Source: Oscillospiraceae bacterium
Lineage (GTDB): Bacteria > Bacillota > Clostridia > Oscillospirales > Oscillospiraceae
NCBI GenBank assembly: GCA_015068325.1
Contig: SVKQ01000021.1
Span: forward strand, 1 to 64,000
Reading direction: 5' to 3'
Length of the DNA: 64,000 bases
A program made the translations under genes and the position numbers. Under the pieces are notes generated by a model. It was not told where the DNA came from, made no database searches, and saw nothing but the letters and a program-made list of their open reading frames with translations. Positions 6,884 through 14,214 of the stretch are shown in pieces; the stretch's first letter is position 1, and every line of letters begins with the position of its first letter.

Positions 6884-7843
6884 TTATGACTGTTGCTGCC
6901 CTGCAGTATTCGACTCCGCCCGGGGTTCCACCGGCTGCGCCGGCGCCCGGTTCACCAAATAGACGCCGGTCAGTGCCATGACCGTGCCGATGCCTTGAAC
7001 GATGGTGAAGGGATCCCTCATGATAAACACGCCGCTCAGCACAGAGATGATGGTGGTCAGCGCAGCAAAGGTGCAGGTGCGGGTAGATCCTAGGATGGAG
7101 ATAGACCGGTTGGAGAGGAAGAAGGCCGTGCAGCTGCACCCGATGCCCAGATAGGCGGCGGACAGCAGGAAATCGGGATTTACAAAGGGCATTGTCAGGT
7201 AAGTGCCGATAGACCCATTGATGCCGTTTTCAATAAACGCGCCGATGGTAAAGATCACCGCACCGGTAAGGCACATGGCATACGTCCGCTCAAATACGCT
7301 GAAATGCGGCGCGGCCTTGCGGGAGACGATATAGTAGGACGAGTTGCTTGCCACTGCGCAAAAAAGCAAGAGGTATCCCACCAGGCTGAAGGTGGGGCTC
7401 ATACCTTTCACCAGCGCGATCGTCAATATACCGGCCGTTGCCAATAAGACACCCAGGATCTGTGCCCGTCTGGGCGGTTCTTTCAGAAAGAGGTAGCTGA
7501 AAGCCATGGTAATAATCGGTGTGCAGGCAATGATGGTGCTGCTCTCACTGACGGAGACGAAGCGGACGCCGAAAGTCTCGAAAACAAAGTAGGATACCGG
7601 CTGAAAGAGCGCCAGCAGCATCAGCCAGCGGAGAGGCTTTCCCCTGAAATCCACCTTAAAGATTCCCAGCAGCAGGCAGATCGTCATAGCCAGCGCGCCC
7701 AATGTAAAGCGCCAGGACAGCAGTGTAAATGTAGACACCGTTCCTATGATACGCTTGGTAAACATATAGCTCAAGCCAAACAACAGCGAACTGCAGCAGG
7801 AACCCAGAATTGCGCTGATCTCACGCCAGGACTTTTTCTGCAT
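6884..7843 (-). CDS. EamA/DMT-family permease
   Basis: 319-residue inner-membrane protein with about ten hydrophobic segments arranged as two EamA repeats. The first has LLFGLSYMFTKRIIGTV; the second ends in the typical SVLSGVFIMRDPF and TGVYLVNR. DMT exporters of this type move amino acids or other small metabolites out of the cell. The start is the ATG after AGAGGGG with an 8-base spacer; an upstream in-frame codon is rejected. It is a monocistronic unit with its own promoter. The substrate cannot be inferred. Confidence 0.85.
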   Translation of the reverse strand: MQKKSWREISAILGSCCSSLLFGLSYMFTKRIIGTVSTFTLLSWRFTLGALAMTICLLLGIFKVDFRGKPLRWLMLLALFQPVSYFVFETFGVRFVSVSESSTIIACTPIITMAFSYLFLKEPPRRAQILGVLLATAGILTIALVKGMSPTFSLVGYLLLFCAVASNSSYYIVSRKAAPHFSVFERTYAMCLTGAVIFTIGAFIENGINGSIGTYLTMPFVNPDFLLSAAYLGIGCSCTAFFLSNRSISILGSTRTCTFAALTTIISVLSGVFIMRDPFTIVQGIGTVMALTGVYLVNRAPAQPVEPRAESNTAGQQQS

Positions 7844-7884
7844 AAATATCGCCCCTCTTTGCAAGTTTGGTAAATCCAGGTACG

Positions 7885-7912
7885 ATTATACTATCATCTC
7901 CCCAAAACGCAA
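7885..7912 (-). promoter_or_regulatory. Promoter of the EamA permease gene
   Basis: On the minus strand TTGCGT (7907-7912), a 16-base spacer and a perfect TATAAT (7885-7890), about 42 bases before the start codon. Confidence 0.6.
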
Positions 7913-7985
7913 ACGGGAAAACAAATCCTACAGATAAGTTTTCCGTATGGCTGTACCCTTCTCAGACGCCGCCGGGCCCGCCTGT

Positions 7986-8014
7986 TTGCATTGTCTCTTC
8001 ACCTGTGTTACAAT
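7986..8014 (+). promoter_or_regulatory. Promoter of the zinc-ribbon protein gene
   Basis: TTGCAT at 7986-7991, a 17-base spacer and TACAAT at 8009-8014, 40 bases before the start codon. Confidence 0.65.
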
Positions 8015-8053
8015 AAAAGAGACAACATTCTGGCCGGAGAAAGGAGCTGCACC

Positions 8054-8371
8054 ATGATGTACTGTGAAAAATGCCGGGTCCTCGTCTCGGACGGCGTGTG
8101 TCCCATATGTTCCGACAGCACCCTGCGGGTTCCGCTGGCCGACGACTTCTGCTTTCTGGCGGAAAAGGAGGCCCTTTGGAGTGCCCTGCTGGCCGATGTT
8201 CTGACACAGAATGAAATACCCTTCGTCCAGGAGAACGTGCTGGGCGCCGGCTTTGCGCTGAAAGTGGGTCCCATGTGGGAGAGGGTCCGGTTTTACGTAC
8301 CGTATGGCCGGCTGGAGGAGGCCCGCGGCCTGGTGGATGAACTATTTTCCGGTGAAATACCGGCGGAATGA
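8054..8371 (+). CDS. Small zinc-ribbon protein with a DUF2007-like domain
   Basis: 105 residues. An N-terminal CxxC plus CPIC pair (MYCEKCRVLVSDGVCPIC) forms a likely zinc ribbon. The rest, with 'LLADVLTQNEIPFVQEN' and a closing 'VPYGRLEEARGLVDEL', resembles DUF2007-type 'putative signal transducing' domains, in which a residue string is followed by a helix reporting membership of the ferredoxin-like fold. The start is the first of two ATGs after AAAGGAG. Monocistronic. The cellular role is unknown. Confidence 0.75.
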   Translation: MMYCEKCRVLVSDGVCPICSDSTLRVPLADDFCFLAEKEALWSALLADVLTQNEIPFVQENVLGAGFALKVGPMWERVRFYVPYGRLEEARGLVDELFSGEIPAE

Positions 8372-8406
8372 CCGACACCTTTGGCCTTGCATATCACAAA
8401 AAAACG

Positions 8407-8418
8407 CCCCCCCCCCCC
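8407..8418. repeat. Run of twelve C
   Basis: A homopolymer of 12 C downstream of the zinc-ribbon gene. It is outside any coding region and is a possible slippage or assembly-error site. Confidence 0.9.
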
Positions 8419-8491
8419 GAAAGAGACACTTCGTAAGGAAGTACATTCCTTCCGCTTTGCACGCAGGAGGATCGACTGCGCGGCTCAGTGA

Positions 8492-8535
8492 AATCCCCCT
8501 TGCACACGTCATGGCTTTGTGCAAGGGGGATTATT
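8492..8535. terminator. Bidirectional terminator between convergent genes
   Basis: AATCCCCCTTGCACA (8492-8506) and its exact complement at 8518-8532 give a 15-bp stem with an 11-base loop. It lies between the ends of the plus-strand gene at 8371 and the minus-strand gene at 8548. T tracts are short on both sides. Confidence 0.7.
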
Positions 8536-8547
8536 TCTGCCTTTCTA

Positions 8548-9531
8548 TTATCTTTGATCCCACAAAATATTTCCGTTCAGGTCTTGTATCTGTATAAATC
8601 CCTCCACTCCGGAATCGTCGCTATTGCCGCACACAAGTCTTTGATCCACGATCTTGAATCCGCTCTTTGTCAGGATCTCAATCCGGAACGTCAGATCTCC
8701 TTCCAACGGCAGGCCCTTCTCCAGCGTGATTTCTTCCTCTCCCACGGTTTTCTCTGTGATATCCAATGTCTTGATATCCCGACCGCCTGTCATATAAGTA
8801 AGCGACACGGATTCAATGTCATTCGGATGATCTGCCCAGACGGTATATGCTCCCTCACATTTCAACCTCCCCAGCATCGAGCGTGAAGAGATTTGGGGCG
8901 TCATACCCGGTAGCGGCAAACACTCCTGAAAAATCCACTCCGGGAAGACATCATAGACCGGTTCCAAAATGGTCTTCCCGTCATCGCTGATAGAAAGCGT
9001 GGGCTCTGTACAGGGTGCAAAGAGGTCGCCTGTAAAATACGCTCCGTAAACTCCCGGAGAGATTTCCTCAAACCGTATGCTCTGTCCACTGAAGCGCAGC
9101 GTCACAGCCGTGTCCTCCGAGTATTCCTCCAGTGTGACGGTCATATGGATTTTCCCTGTCCTGGCGGCGGAATCGGGATCCGAAACCTCAAGGGATACAG
9201 ACAAGACCCGCTTGTCGCTCTGTTCTACAAGATCCCTCAGCCTGTACAGCTCATGCTCAGCGAATTGCAGGTTGCTGATGCTGTGCTGCAAGTCAATCAC
9301 TTTTCCATGCAATGCGCTGATGCTCAGCAGAGCGATTACCACGACAACCATCAGAACCACTTTATAGACGCCGTTTACGGTTGCTTCAGGCGTGGGAATG
9401 GGGCTGTGCCTGTCTCGGAGCTCTCCCTTTGCAATCTTGTTGATTCGCCTGTTGTATACCAGGAATCCAATCACCGTCACAGTAATTCCTACGACCAAAA
9501 TGATGATTAAAGCGTATCCTATAATTGTCAT
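8548..9531 (-). CDS. Two-helix membrane protein with extracytoplasmic domain, partner of LytTR regulator
   Basis: 327 residues, family not recognised. There is an N-terminal membrane helix (about 3-26), a basic cytoplasmic loop, a second helix (about 57-77), then a short coiled-coil-like stretch rich in L, H and E (LQHSISNLQFAEHELYRLRD) and a beta-rich domain to the end that should lie outside the cell. It follows the LytTR gene by 16 bases, and its start has AGGGGG. By analogy with LytTR regulatory systems, in which a membrane protein restrains the regulator, it may be the sensor or inhibitor; this is inference. Confidence 0.75.
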   Translation of the reverse strand: MTIIGYALIIILVVGITVTVIGFLVYNRRINKIAKGELRDRHSPIPTPEATVNGVYKVVLMVVVVIALLSISALHGKVIDLQHSISNLQFAEHELYRLRDLVEQSDKRVLSVSLEVSDPDSAARTGKIHMTVTLEEYSEDTAVTLRFSGQSIRFEEISPGVYGAYFTGDLFAPCTEPTLSISDDGKTILEPVYDVFPEWIFQECLPLPGMTPQISSRSMLGRLKCEGAYTVWADHPNDIESVSLTYMTGGRDIKTLDITEKTVGEEEITLEKGLPLEGDLTFRIEILTKSGFKIVDQRLVCGNSDDSGVEGFIQIQDLNGNILWDQR

Positions 9532-9547
9532 TTTGCTGTCCCCCTTA

Positions 9548-9997
9548 TCAAATGTTGAAAAACCTGCGAAAGTCGTTATAGTAGCTTCTTGTCACGTCAA
9601 CCAGCGTGCCCTCTGTCATAGTAAGAGTATATTTCATAGACAGTGTGGGGCGGATCTTCTTTACGTGCCGCTTGGAAATGATGACCGATTTGCTGACACG
9701 GAGAAACTCCTTCGGATCCAAAAGGCGCTCCAACTGATACATTCGGTCTTGGGCCCAATAGGTTTCCCGGGTGGTATGCACCTCTATATCCTTCCTGAAT
9801 GACTCGATAAACACCACTTCGTTTACCGCTATATTCAACCGTTCCTTCCTTTCATTGCGCACCGAAAGAAACTCGGGGAAACCGTAAAACTCGGTGATGA
9901 GATATTCAGAATCATCGCTGATCTCAACACCATGAGACTCCAGATACTCCCTCACGGCATCTTGTTTTTCACGGGAAACGGATATTCGTATCTTCAT
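9548..9997 (-). CDS. LytTR-domain DNA-binding regulator without receiver domain
   Basis: 149 residues. A short N-terminal segment is followed by a LytTR domain from about residue 45: VVFIESFRKDIEVHT, then LLDPKEFLRVSKSVIISKRHVKKIRP and a C-terminal DVTRSYYNDFRRFF. It lacks a response-regulator receiver domain, like the regulators of LytTR regulatory systems. The start chosen is the ATG after AAAGGCGG; upstream in-frame starts are rejected. It is the first gene of a two-gene operon with the membrane protein downstream. Confidence 0.9.
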   Translation of the reverse strand: MKIRISVSREKQDAVREYLESHGVEISDDSEYLITEFYGFPEFLSVRNERKERLNIAVNEVVFIESFRKDIEVHTTRETYWAQDRMYQLERLLDPKEFLRVSKSVIISKRHVKKIRPTLSMKYTLTMTEGTLVDVTRSYYNDFRRFFNI

Positions 9998-10020
9998 TCG
10001 TTCACCGCCTTTCTGATTGC

Positions 10021-10048
10021 AGTATAGCAAAGTATTCTGGAATAGCAA
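10021..10048 (-). promoter_or_regulatory. Probable promoter of the LytTR operon
   Basis: Minus-strand TTGCTA (10043-10048), a 16-base spacer and TATACT (10021-10026), 24 bases before the start codon. Confidence 0.4.
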
Positions 10049-10254
10049 TGCTTTGGGAATAAGATGCACTGATTTGCAGAACAAGTTGCGACGCTCTCTG
10101 AAAAAGCTGAACGAAGCCTCCGCAAACCTCAGCGGACACAGTCGAAAAGCCCTTTATACGCATCTTCTATGGATTGTCACATTTGCAGAAAAAACTATCA
10201 TTGTCCATAAGTATAGTGGGCATCGGATTTTGCCCCACAAAATCCGTAACAGTC

Positions 10255-10292
10255 AGACAAAATCGGCGTGACCATTGTGGTCACGCCGATTT
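10255..10292 (-). terminator. Hairpin terminator downstream of htpG
   Basis: A perfect 15-bp inverted repeat (10260-10274 and 10278-10292, loop of 3), followed on the minus strand by TTGTCTG. It lies about 130 bases after the htpG stop. Confidence 0.65.
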
Positions 10293-10418
10293 CATATCCT
10301 TTTGAGCCGGTAATTGCCGCCTCAAAGCAACTTCCTTATGAAGTGTTTTGAGGTGCTACTTTTTCTGCTTCTCAAAAGCGTGAGGCTTCCTGTCCATCGC
10401 CGCCTTCCCACTCTCCGC

Positions 10419-12311
10419 TCACTTCCACAGCGAGCACAGCAGGTCCGTGTAGGCGCTGGGATCCTCGATGGGCAGCCCTGCGATCAGCAGCGCCTGGTGA
10501 TAGAGCACCTCTGCGTATTTCTTCGCCCGCTCCGGATCAATGATGCGAGTGGTCTCAAAGGTGACAAAGGCCGGGTGATCCACGTTGATCTCCAGGATGC
10601 GCTTGGCCTTCATCCCCAGCTCCGGCTGCACGGCGGTGAAATACTTCTCCATTTCAAAGGTGATACCTTGTCCGCTGGAGAGGCACACCGGGTGGCTCTT
10701 CAGGCGGGTGGAGGCCTTCACTTCTGTGACCCGGTCGCCCAGAGCAGCCTTGATGAAATCGAATCCCTCCTTGTAAGCCTCCGACTCGTCCTTTTTCTCC
10801 CCCTCATCCGGCAGATCCAGCTCCCCATCCACCACAGAGCGGAAGGGCTTGCCCTGATAGTCCCGAAACAGGTCTGCGATAAACTCGTCGGTACGCTCGG
10901 TGAAGTAGAGGATCTCCATGTCATGATCCTTCACCAACTCCGTCTGAGGCAGGCTGTCGATGGCGGAGACGCTGTCGCCGGGGGCAAAGTAGATGTACTT
11001 CTGCCCCTCCTTCATGCGGCCTGCATATTCGGCCAGCGTCACCTGCTTTTTCTCCGTGGAGGAGTAGAACAGCAGCAGATCCTGCAGCTTATCCTTCTTG
11101 GCGCCGTAGTTCTCCATGGCGCACAACTTCAGCTGGCGGCCAAAGCTGCGGAAGAATTTCTCATATGCCTCCCGCTCGTCCTTCAGCATTCGCTCCAGCT
11201 CGCCGCGGATCTTCTTCTCCAGGTTGCCGGCAATGATCTTCAGCTGCCGGTCATGCTGCAGCAGCTCACGGCTGATGTTCAGACTCAGATCCGGCGACTC
11301 CACCACACCGCGGACGAAGTTGAACTCATCCGGCAGCAGATCGGCGCACTTGTCCATAATCATCACGCCGGCGCTGTAGAGCTGCAGTCCCGGCTGGAAC
11401 TCATCGGTGCCGTAGAGTCCCGAGGCCTTGGAGGGAATGAACAACAGCGCTTTGTAGGTGACGGCGCCCTCCGCCGCCACGGTGATCACCGATTGGGGCG
11501 GTGCCAACTCGCCGAAGCGCTCCTGATAGAACTTGTCGTACTCCTCTTTCGTCACCTCGCTCTTCTTCCTCTGCCACAAAGGCACCATGGAGTTGAGCGT
11601 TTCATACTCGAAGACCTCCTCGTACTCCGGCTTGTCGTCAGGGGTATCCTCCTTCTTCACAGGGTGGGGCATCAGCATGCGGATGGGAAAACGGATATAG
11701 TCGCTGTACTTCTTCACCAGCTTGTAGAGGGGATACTCCCGCAGATACTGGCTGTACTCGTCCTGCTCCTCTCCGTCCGGCTTGAGGTGCATGATGACGT
11801 CGGTGCCCACGCCCGAGCGCTCGCAAGGCTCGATGGTATAGCCGTCGGCACCGTCAGACTCCCAGCGCCAGGCCTGTTCCTCGCCGTATTTTTTCGTCAC
11901 CACCGCCACATGGTCAGCCACCATGAAGGCGGAGTAGAAGCCCACACCGAACTGGCCGATTATGTCTGTGTCCCCCGTCTCGGCGGCCTCATCCAGCTCC
12001 CGGCGGAACTGGAGGGAGCCACTGGCCGCGATGACGCCCAGGTTGTTCTCCAGTTCCTCGTCGCTCATGCCAATGCCGTTGTCGCTGACGGTGAGCGTGC
12101 GGTTCTCTTTGTCGATGGTCAGCGTGATGGCGAAATCATCCCGGTTGAGCCCCACCTTCTCATCGGTCAGGCTGCGGTAGCACAGCTTGTCGATGGCGTC
12201 GGAGGCATTGGAGATGATCTCCCGCAGAAATATCTCTTTGTGCGTATAGATGGAGTTGATCATCATGTCCAGCAGCCGCTTGGACTCCGCCTTGAATTCC
12301 CTTTTTTCCAT
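10419..12311 (-). CDS. htpG: Molecular chaperone HtpG (Hsp90)
   Basis: 630-residue Hsp90 family ATPase chaperone of the cytosol. The N-terminal GHKL domain shows NASDAID, DNGIGM and GQFGVGFYSAFMVAD; middle and C-terminal dimerisation domains follow, with no MEEVD tail as expected in bacteria. The start is ATG (MEKREFKAESKRLL) at 12311, with GGAG 12 bases upstream; a TTG nine codons earlier is rejected. Single-gene unit with its own promoter. No CIRCE-type repeat is visible; the leader instead has a GC-rich hairpin (CAGCCGC/GCGGCTG). Confidence 0.97.
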   Translation of the reverse strand: MEKREFKAESKRLLDMMINSIYTHKEIFLREIISNASDAIDKLCYRSLTDEKVGLNRDDFAITLTIDKENRTLTVSDNGIGMSDEELENNLGVIAASGSLQFRRELDEAAETGDTDIIGQFGVGFYSAFMVADHVAVVTKKYGEEQAWRWESDGADGYTIEPCERSGVGTDVIMHLKPDGEEQDEYSQYLREYPLYKLVKKYSDYIRFPIRMLMPHPVKKEDTPDDKPEYEEVFEYETLNSMVPLWQRKKSEVTKEEYDKFYQERFGELAPPQSVITVAAEGAVTYKALLFIPSKASGLYGTDEFQPGLQLYSAGVMIMDKCADLLPDEFNFVRGVVESPDLSLNISRELLQHDRQLKIIAGNLEKKIRGELERMLKDEREAYEKFFRSFGRQLKLCAMENYGAKKDKLQDLLLFYSSTEKKQVTLAEYAGRMKEGQKYIYFAPGDSVSAIDSLPQTELVKDHDMEILYFTERTDEFIADLFRDYQGKPFRSVVDGELDLPDEGEKKDESEAYKEGFDFIKAALGDRVTEVKASTRLKSHPVCLSSGQGITFEMEKYFTAVQPELGMKAKRILEINVDHPAFVTFETTRIIDPERAKKYAEVLYHQALLIAGLPIEDPSAYTDLLCSLWK

Positions 12312-12385
12312 GGTACTCGTCGTCTCCTCGGTGTGCAAAATCGGCAGCCGCCGCCATGAGGCTGCGGCTGTTCTTGTCAGTTTCT

Positions 12386-12414
12386 ATTGTAGTCCTTTCC
12401 CCCGCTGCCGTCAA
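12386..12414 (-). promoter_or_regulatory. htpG promoter
   Basis: Minus-strand TTGACG (12409-12414), a 17-base spacer and TACAAT (12386-12391). Confidence 0.7.
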
Positions 12415-12450
12415 GGGGGCCGTATGTCAGAACAGCGCCCGTCTTTGCAC

Positions 12451-12482
12451 AGAAAAGAGCAACCGCCAACTGGCGGCTGCTC
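12451..12482 (-). terminator. Terminator of the 3-hydroxyacyl-CoA dehydrogenase gene
   Basis: Inverted repeat around GAGCA-CCGCCA / TGGCGG-TGCTC at 12457-12482, followed on the minus strand by TTTTCTG. Confidence 0.75.
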
Positions 12483-12507
12483 CCGTATTGCGGTGCTCGG
12501 ACAGGAA

Positions 12508-13470
12508 TCACTTGTAGTCGTAGAAGCCCTTGCCGGCGTTGACACCAGTCTCACCACGGTCGATCTTCTCCTTCAGCAGCTTGCCGATCAGGTTGCTGAC
12601 GGAGCCCTCCACCTGGGCGTCGGGCTTCATCTGGTTGATGTTATAGGCGGTCTCCAGCCCCACGATATCCAGGATCTTGAAGGGGCCGGCAGGAGCGCCG
12701 GTAGCCAGCTGCCAGGTACGGTCGATGGTCTCGTGATCCGCCACGCCGGTGGCCAGCAGGCCCTGGGCGGCGCTGAGGAACGGCACCAACATGGAGTTGA
12801 GGATATAGCCGGGCTGCTCCTTGTGCAGCTGCAGGGGGATCATGTTGATCTCATCGGCAAACTTGACCACCTCATTGTAGATCTCGGGATCGGTGCCGGG
12901 ATGACCCATGACCTCAGCGGTGTTGTTCTTCCAAATGGTGTTGGCAAAGTGCAGTGCCAGATACCGCTCCGGGCAGCCGGTGTAGGGCGCAAAGGTGCTG
13001 GGGAGCATAGTGGAGGAGTTGGTCAGCAGAACGGTTTTCTCATCCAGCAGATCCTTCATGGCGGTGTAAACGCCGATCTTGGCCTGAGGATCCTCAGACA
13101 TGGACTCGATTACCACGTCGGCGCCGGCAAGGGCCTTGCCCATGTCCAGCTCAATATGCACATTCTCGGCAAAACGTTTCTTCGCCTGCTCCGCCAACGC
13201 GTCGATCTGCTCAGCAGTAATGCCGTCCCACGTCCGGATCAAGCCCTTGGGATAGAGAAGCTTTCCCATGGGATTGCCGATGAGTGCCTTGGCCGCCAGG
13301 AGATCCTGCAGCATCAGCTGAGAATATCGCTGGATCTTGGGCTGGGTACGGCCGATCGAACTCTCAGACCGCAGCCAGAAAGTCACATCCTTGCCCGTAT
13401 AGGCGCACATGAGTCCGATCTGAGTACCCAAGACGCCGCCGCCTGCCACAACTACCTTGTTCAATTGCAT
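12508..13470 (-). CDS. 3-hydroxyacyl-CoA dehydrogenase family protein
   Basis: 320-residue soluble NAD-dependent dehydrogenase. It has the N-terminal Rossmann motif VVAGGGVLGTQIGLMCAYTG, the middle IESMSEDPQAKIGVY and NSSTMLPS segments, the catalytic His in YLALHFANTIW (usually HFFNP), and a C-terminal domain ending in NAGKGFYDY. The family oxidises 3-hydroxyacyl-CoA such as 3-hydroxybutyryl-CoA. The altered HFANTIW and an unusually long N-terminal insertion around residues 45-90 suggest a non-standard substrate. It stands alone, not in a butyrate operon, and has its own terminator. Confidence 0.85.
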   Translation of the reverse strand: MQLNKVVVAGGGVLGTQIGLMCAYTGKDVTFWLRSESSIGRTQPKIQRYSQLMLQDLLAAKALIGNPMGKLLYPKGLIRTWDGITAEQIDALAEQAKKRFAENVHIELDMGKALAGADVVIESMSEDPQAKIGVYTAMKDLLDEKTVLLTNSSTMLPSTFAPYTGCPERYLALHFANTIWKNNTAEVMGHPGTDPEIYNEVVKFADEINMIPLQLHKEQPGYILNSMLVPFLSAAQGLLATGVADHETIDRTWQLATGAPAGPFKILDIVGLETAYNINQMKPDAQVEGSVSNLIGKLLKEKIDRGETGVNAGKGFYDYK

Positions 13471-13652
13471 AGATCTACATCCTTTCGTGTAATGGGTCGT
13501 TATTAATTTAACACAGTTTTACATAGATTTCCATTGTATATTCTGCTGAAAAGAGAAGTCGGAAATTATATACTTTGCACACTCAGGCATACATGGTGCC
13601 GGGCCAGTGGTTCTTGCCGCACAGTATGCCTGTTCCCCCACCCATGCAATAA

Positions 13653-13681
13653 GACGGGGGCTGCATACAGCGACCCCCGTC
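13653..13681 (-). terminator. Terminator of the 2-hydroxyacyl-CoA dehydratase-like operon
   Basis: GACGGGGG-CTG and CAG-CGA-CCCCCGTC form a stem at 13653-13681 with a short loop. On the minus strand a TTATTG tail follows. It is 18 bases past the last small gene. Confidence 0.6.
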
Positions 13682-13699
13682 CCGTAAACGTTCAAAGTG

Positions 13700-13990
13700 T
13701 TATCTTTTTTTACCCAGCAGGAATCCGATCAGCGATGCAGCCATCAGCAGTCCAGACACCACCGCGCCGATCAGCAGCAGCGTCTGCCGATTGTCCCGTG
13801 TAAAGGTTTTTACCTTGCCCGCCACGGTTTTCACGGCGGTGCTGCCCGTGTTGGAAGCAAAGGCCACCACATGTCCTGCCGCCCGGCCCAAAAAGCTGCC
13901 GGCAGCATCTGCGCTGTCCTTCAACAACTGCAGTGCCGTGGTCAGGACCCGCCTGCCGGTTTCCACCAGCGTATCCTTCAGTTCCTCCAT
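13700..13990 (-). CDS. Small single-span membrane protein
   Basis: 96 residues, family not recognised. An amphipathic N-terminal half rich in A, T, V and K (for example GRRVLTTALQLLKDSADAAG) is followed by one hydrophobic helix (LLLIGAVVSGLLMAASLIGFLL) and a positive GKKR tail, so the C-terminus is probably cytoplasmic. It is the last gene of the operon, two bases after the preceding small gene. A role as a membrane anchor or accessory to the dehydratase-like enzymes is possible but not shown. Confidence 0.65.
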   Translation of the reverse strand: MEELKDTLVETGRRVLTTALQLLKDSADAAGSFLGRAAGHVVAFASNTGSTAVKTVAGKVKTFTRDNRQTLLLIGAVVSGLLMAASLIGFLLGKKR

Positions 13991-13992
13991 CG

Positions 13993-14199
13993 TTACTCCT
14001 CCTTCTCGCCGCCCACGTCATACGCCTTGGACAGCGGATCGCGCCGGGGCATTTTGTCGTAGTGCTTCACCAAAAACGGCTCTACCCCGTAGAACAGGGC
14101 CTTGCCGTCCAGATCAAAGAAGAACACGGCAAACAGCGCCGCATAGATGCCGCCGCAGATCAGCAGCAGTTTGAAAAGGAATTTACACACCTTACGCAT
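13993..14199 (-). CDS. Small single-span membrane protein
   Basis: 68 residues. A basic N-terminus and one hydrophobic helix (FLFKLLLICGGIYAALFAVFFF) are followed by a soluble charged tail ending in GGEKEE. It lies 15 bases after the 542-residue dehydratase-like gene, preceded by a plausible AGGAGGA ribosome binding site, so it is probably translated with that operon. No family is recognised. Confidence 0.65.
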   Translation of the reverse strand: MRKVCKFLFKLLLICGGIYAALFAVFFFDLDGKALFYGVEPFLVKHYDKMPRRDPLSKAYDVGGEKEE

Positions 14200-14214
14200 C
14201 GTATCCTGTCCTCC

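Larger units (their letters stand above)
9998..10418. other. 421-base intergenic region with promoter and nested hairpins
   Basis: No gene is supported here. Besides the LytTR promoter and the terminator listed separately, it holds a hairpin CGGATTTTG/CAAAATCCG at 10224-10246 and four alternating arms: CTTTTGAG (10299), CTCAAAG (10321), GTTTTGAGG (10345) and CTCAAAAG (10371). These could pair in two mutually exclusive ways. A weak 84-codon reading frame across it has no ribosome binding site and no recognisable content. Confidence 0.6.

Noticed and set aside
10017-10271. 84-codon plus-strand frame upstream of the LytTR gene
   Set aside because: No ribosome site, overlaps the LytTR promoter, no recognisable content.
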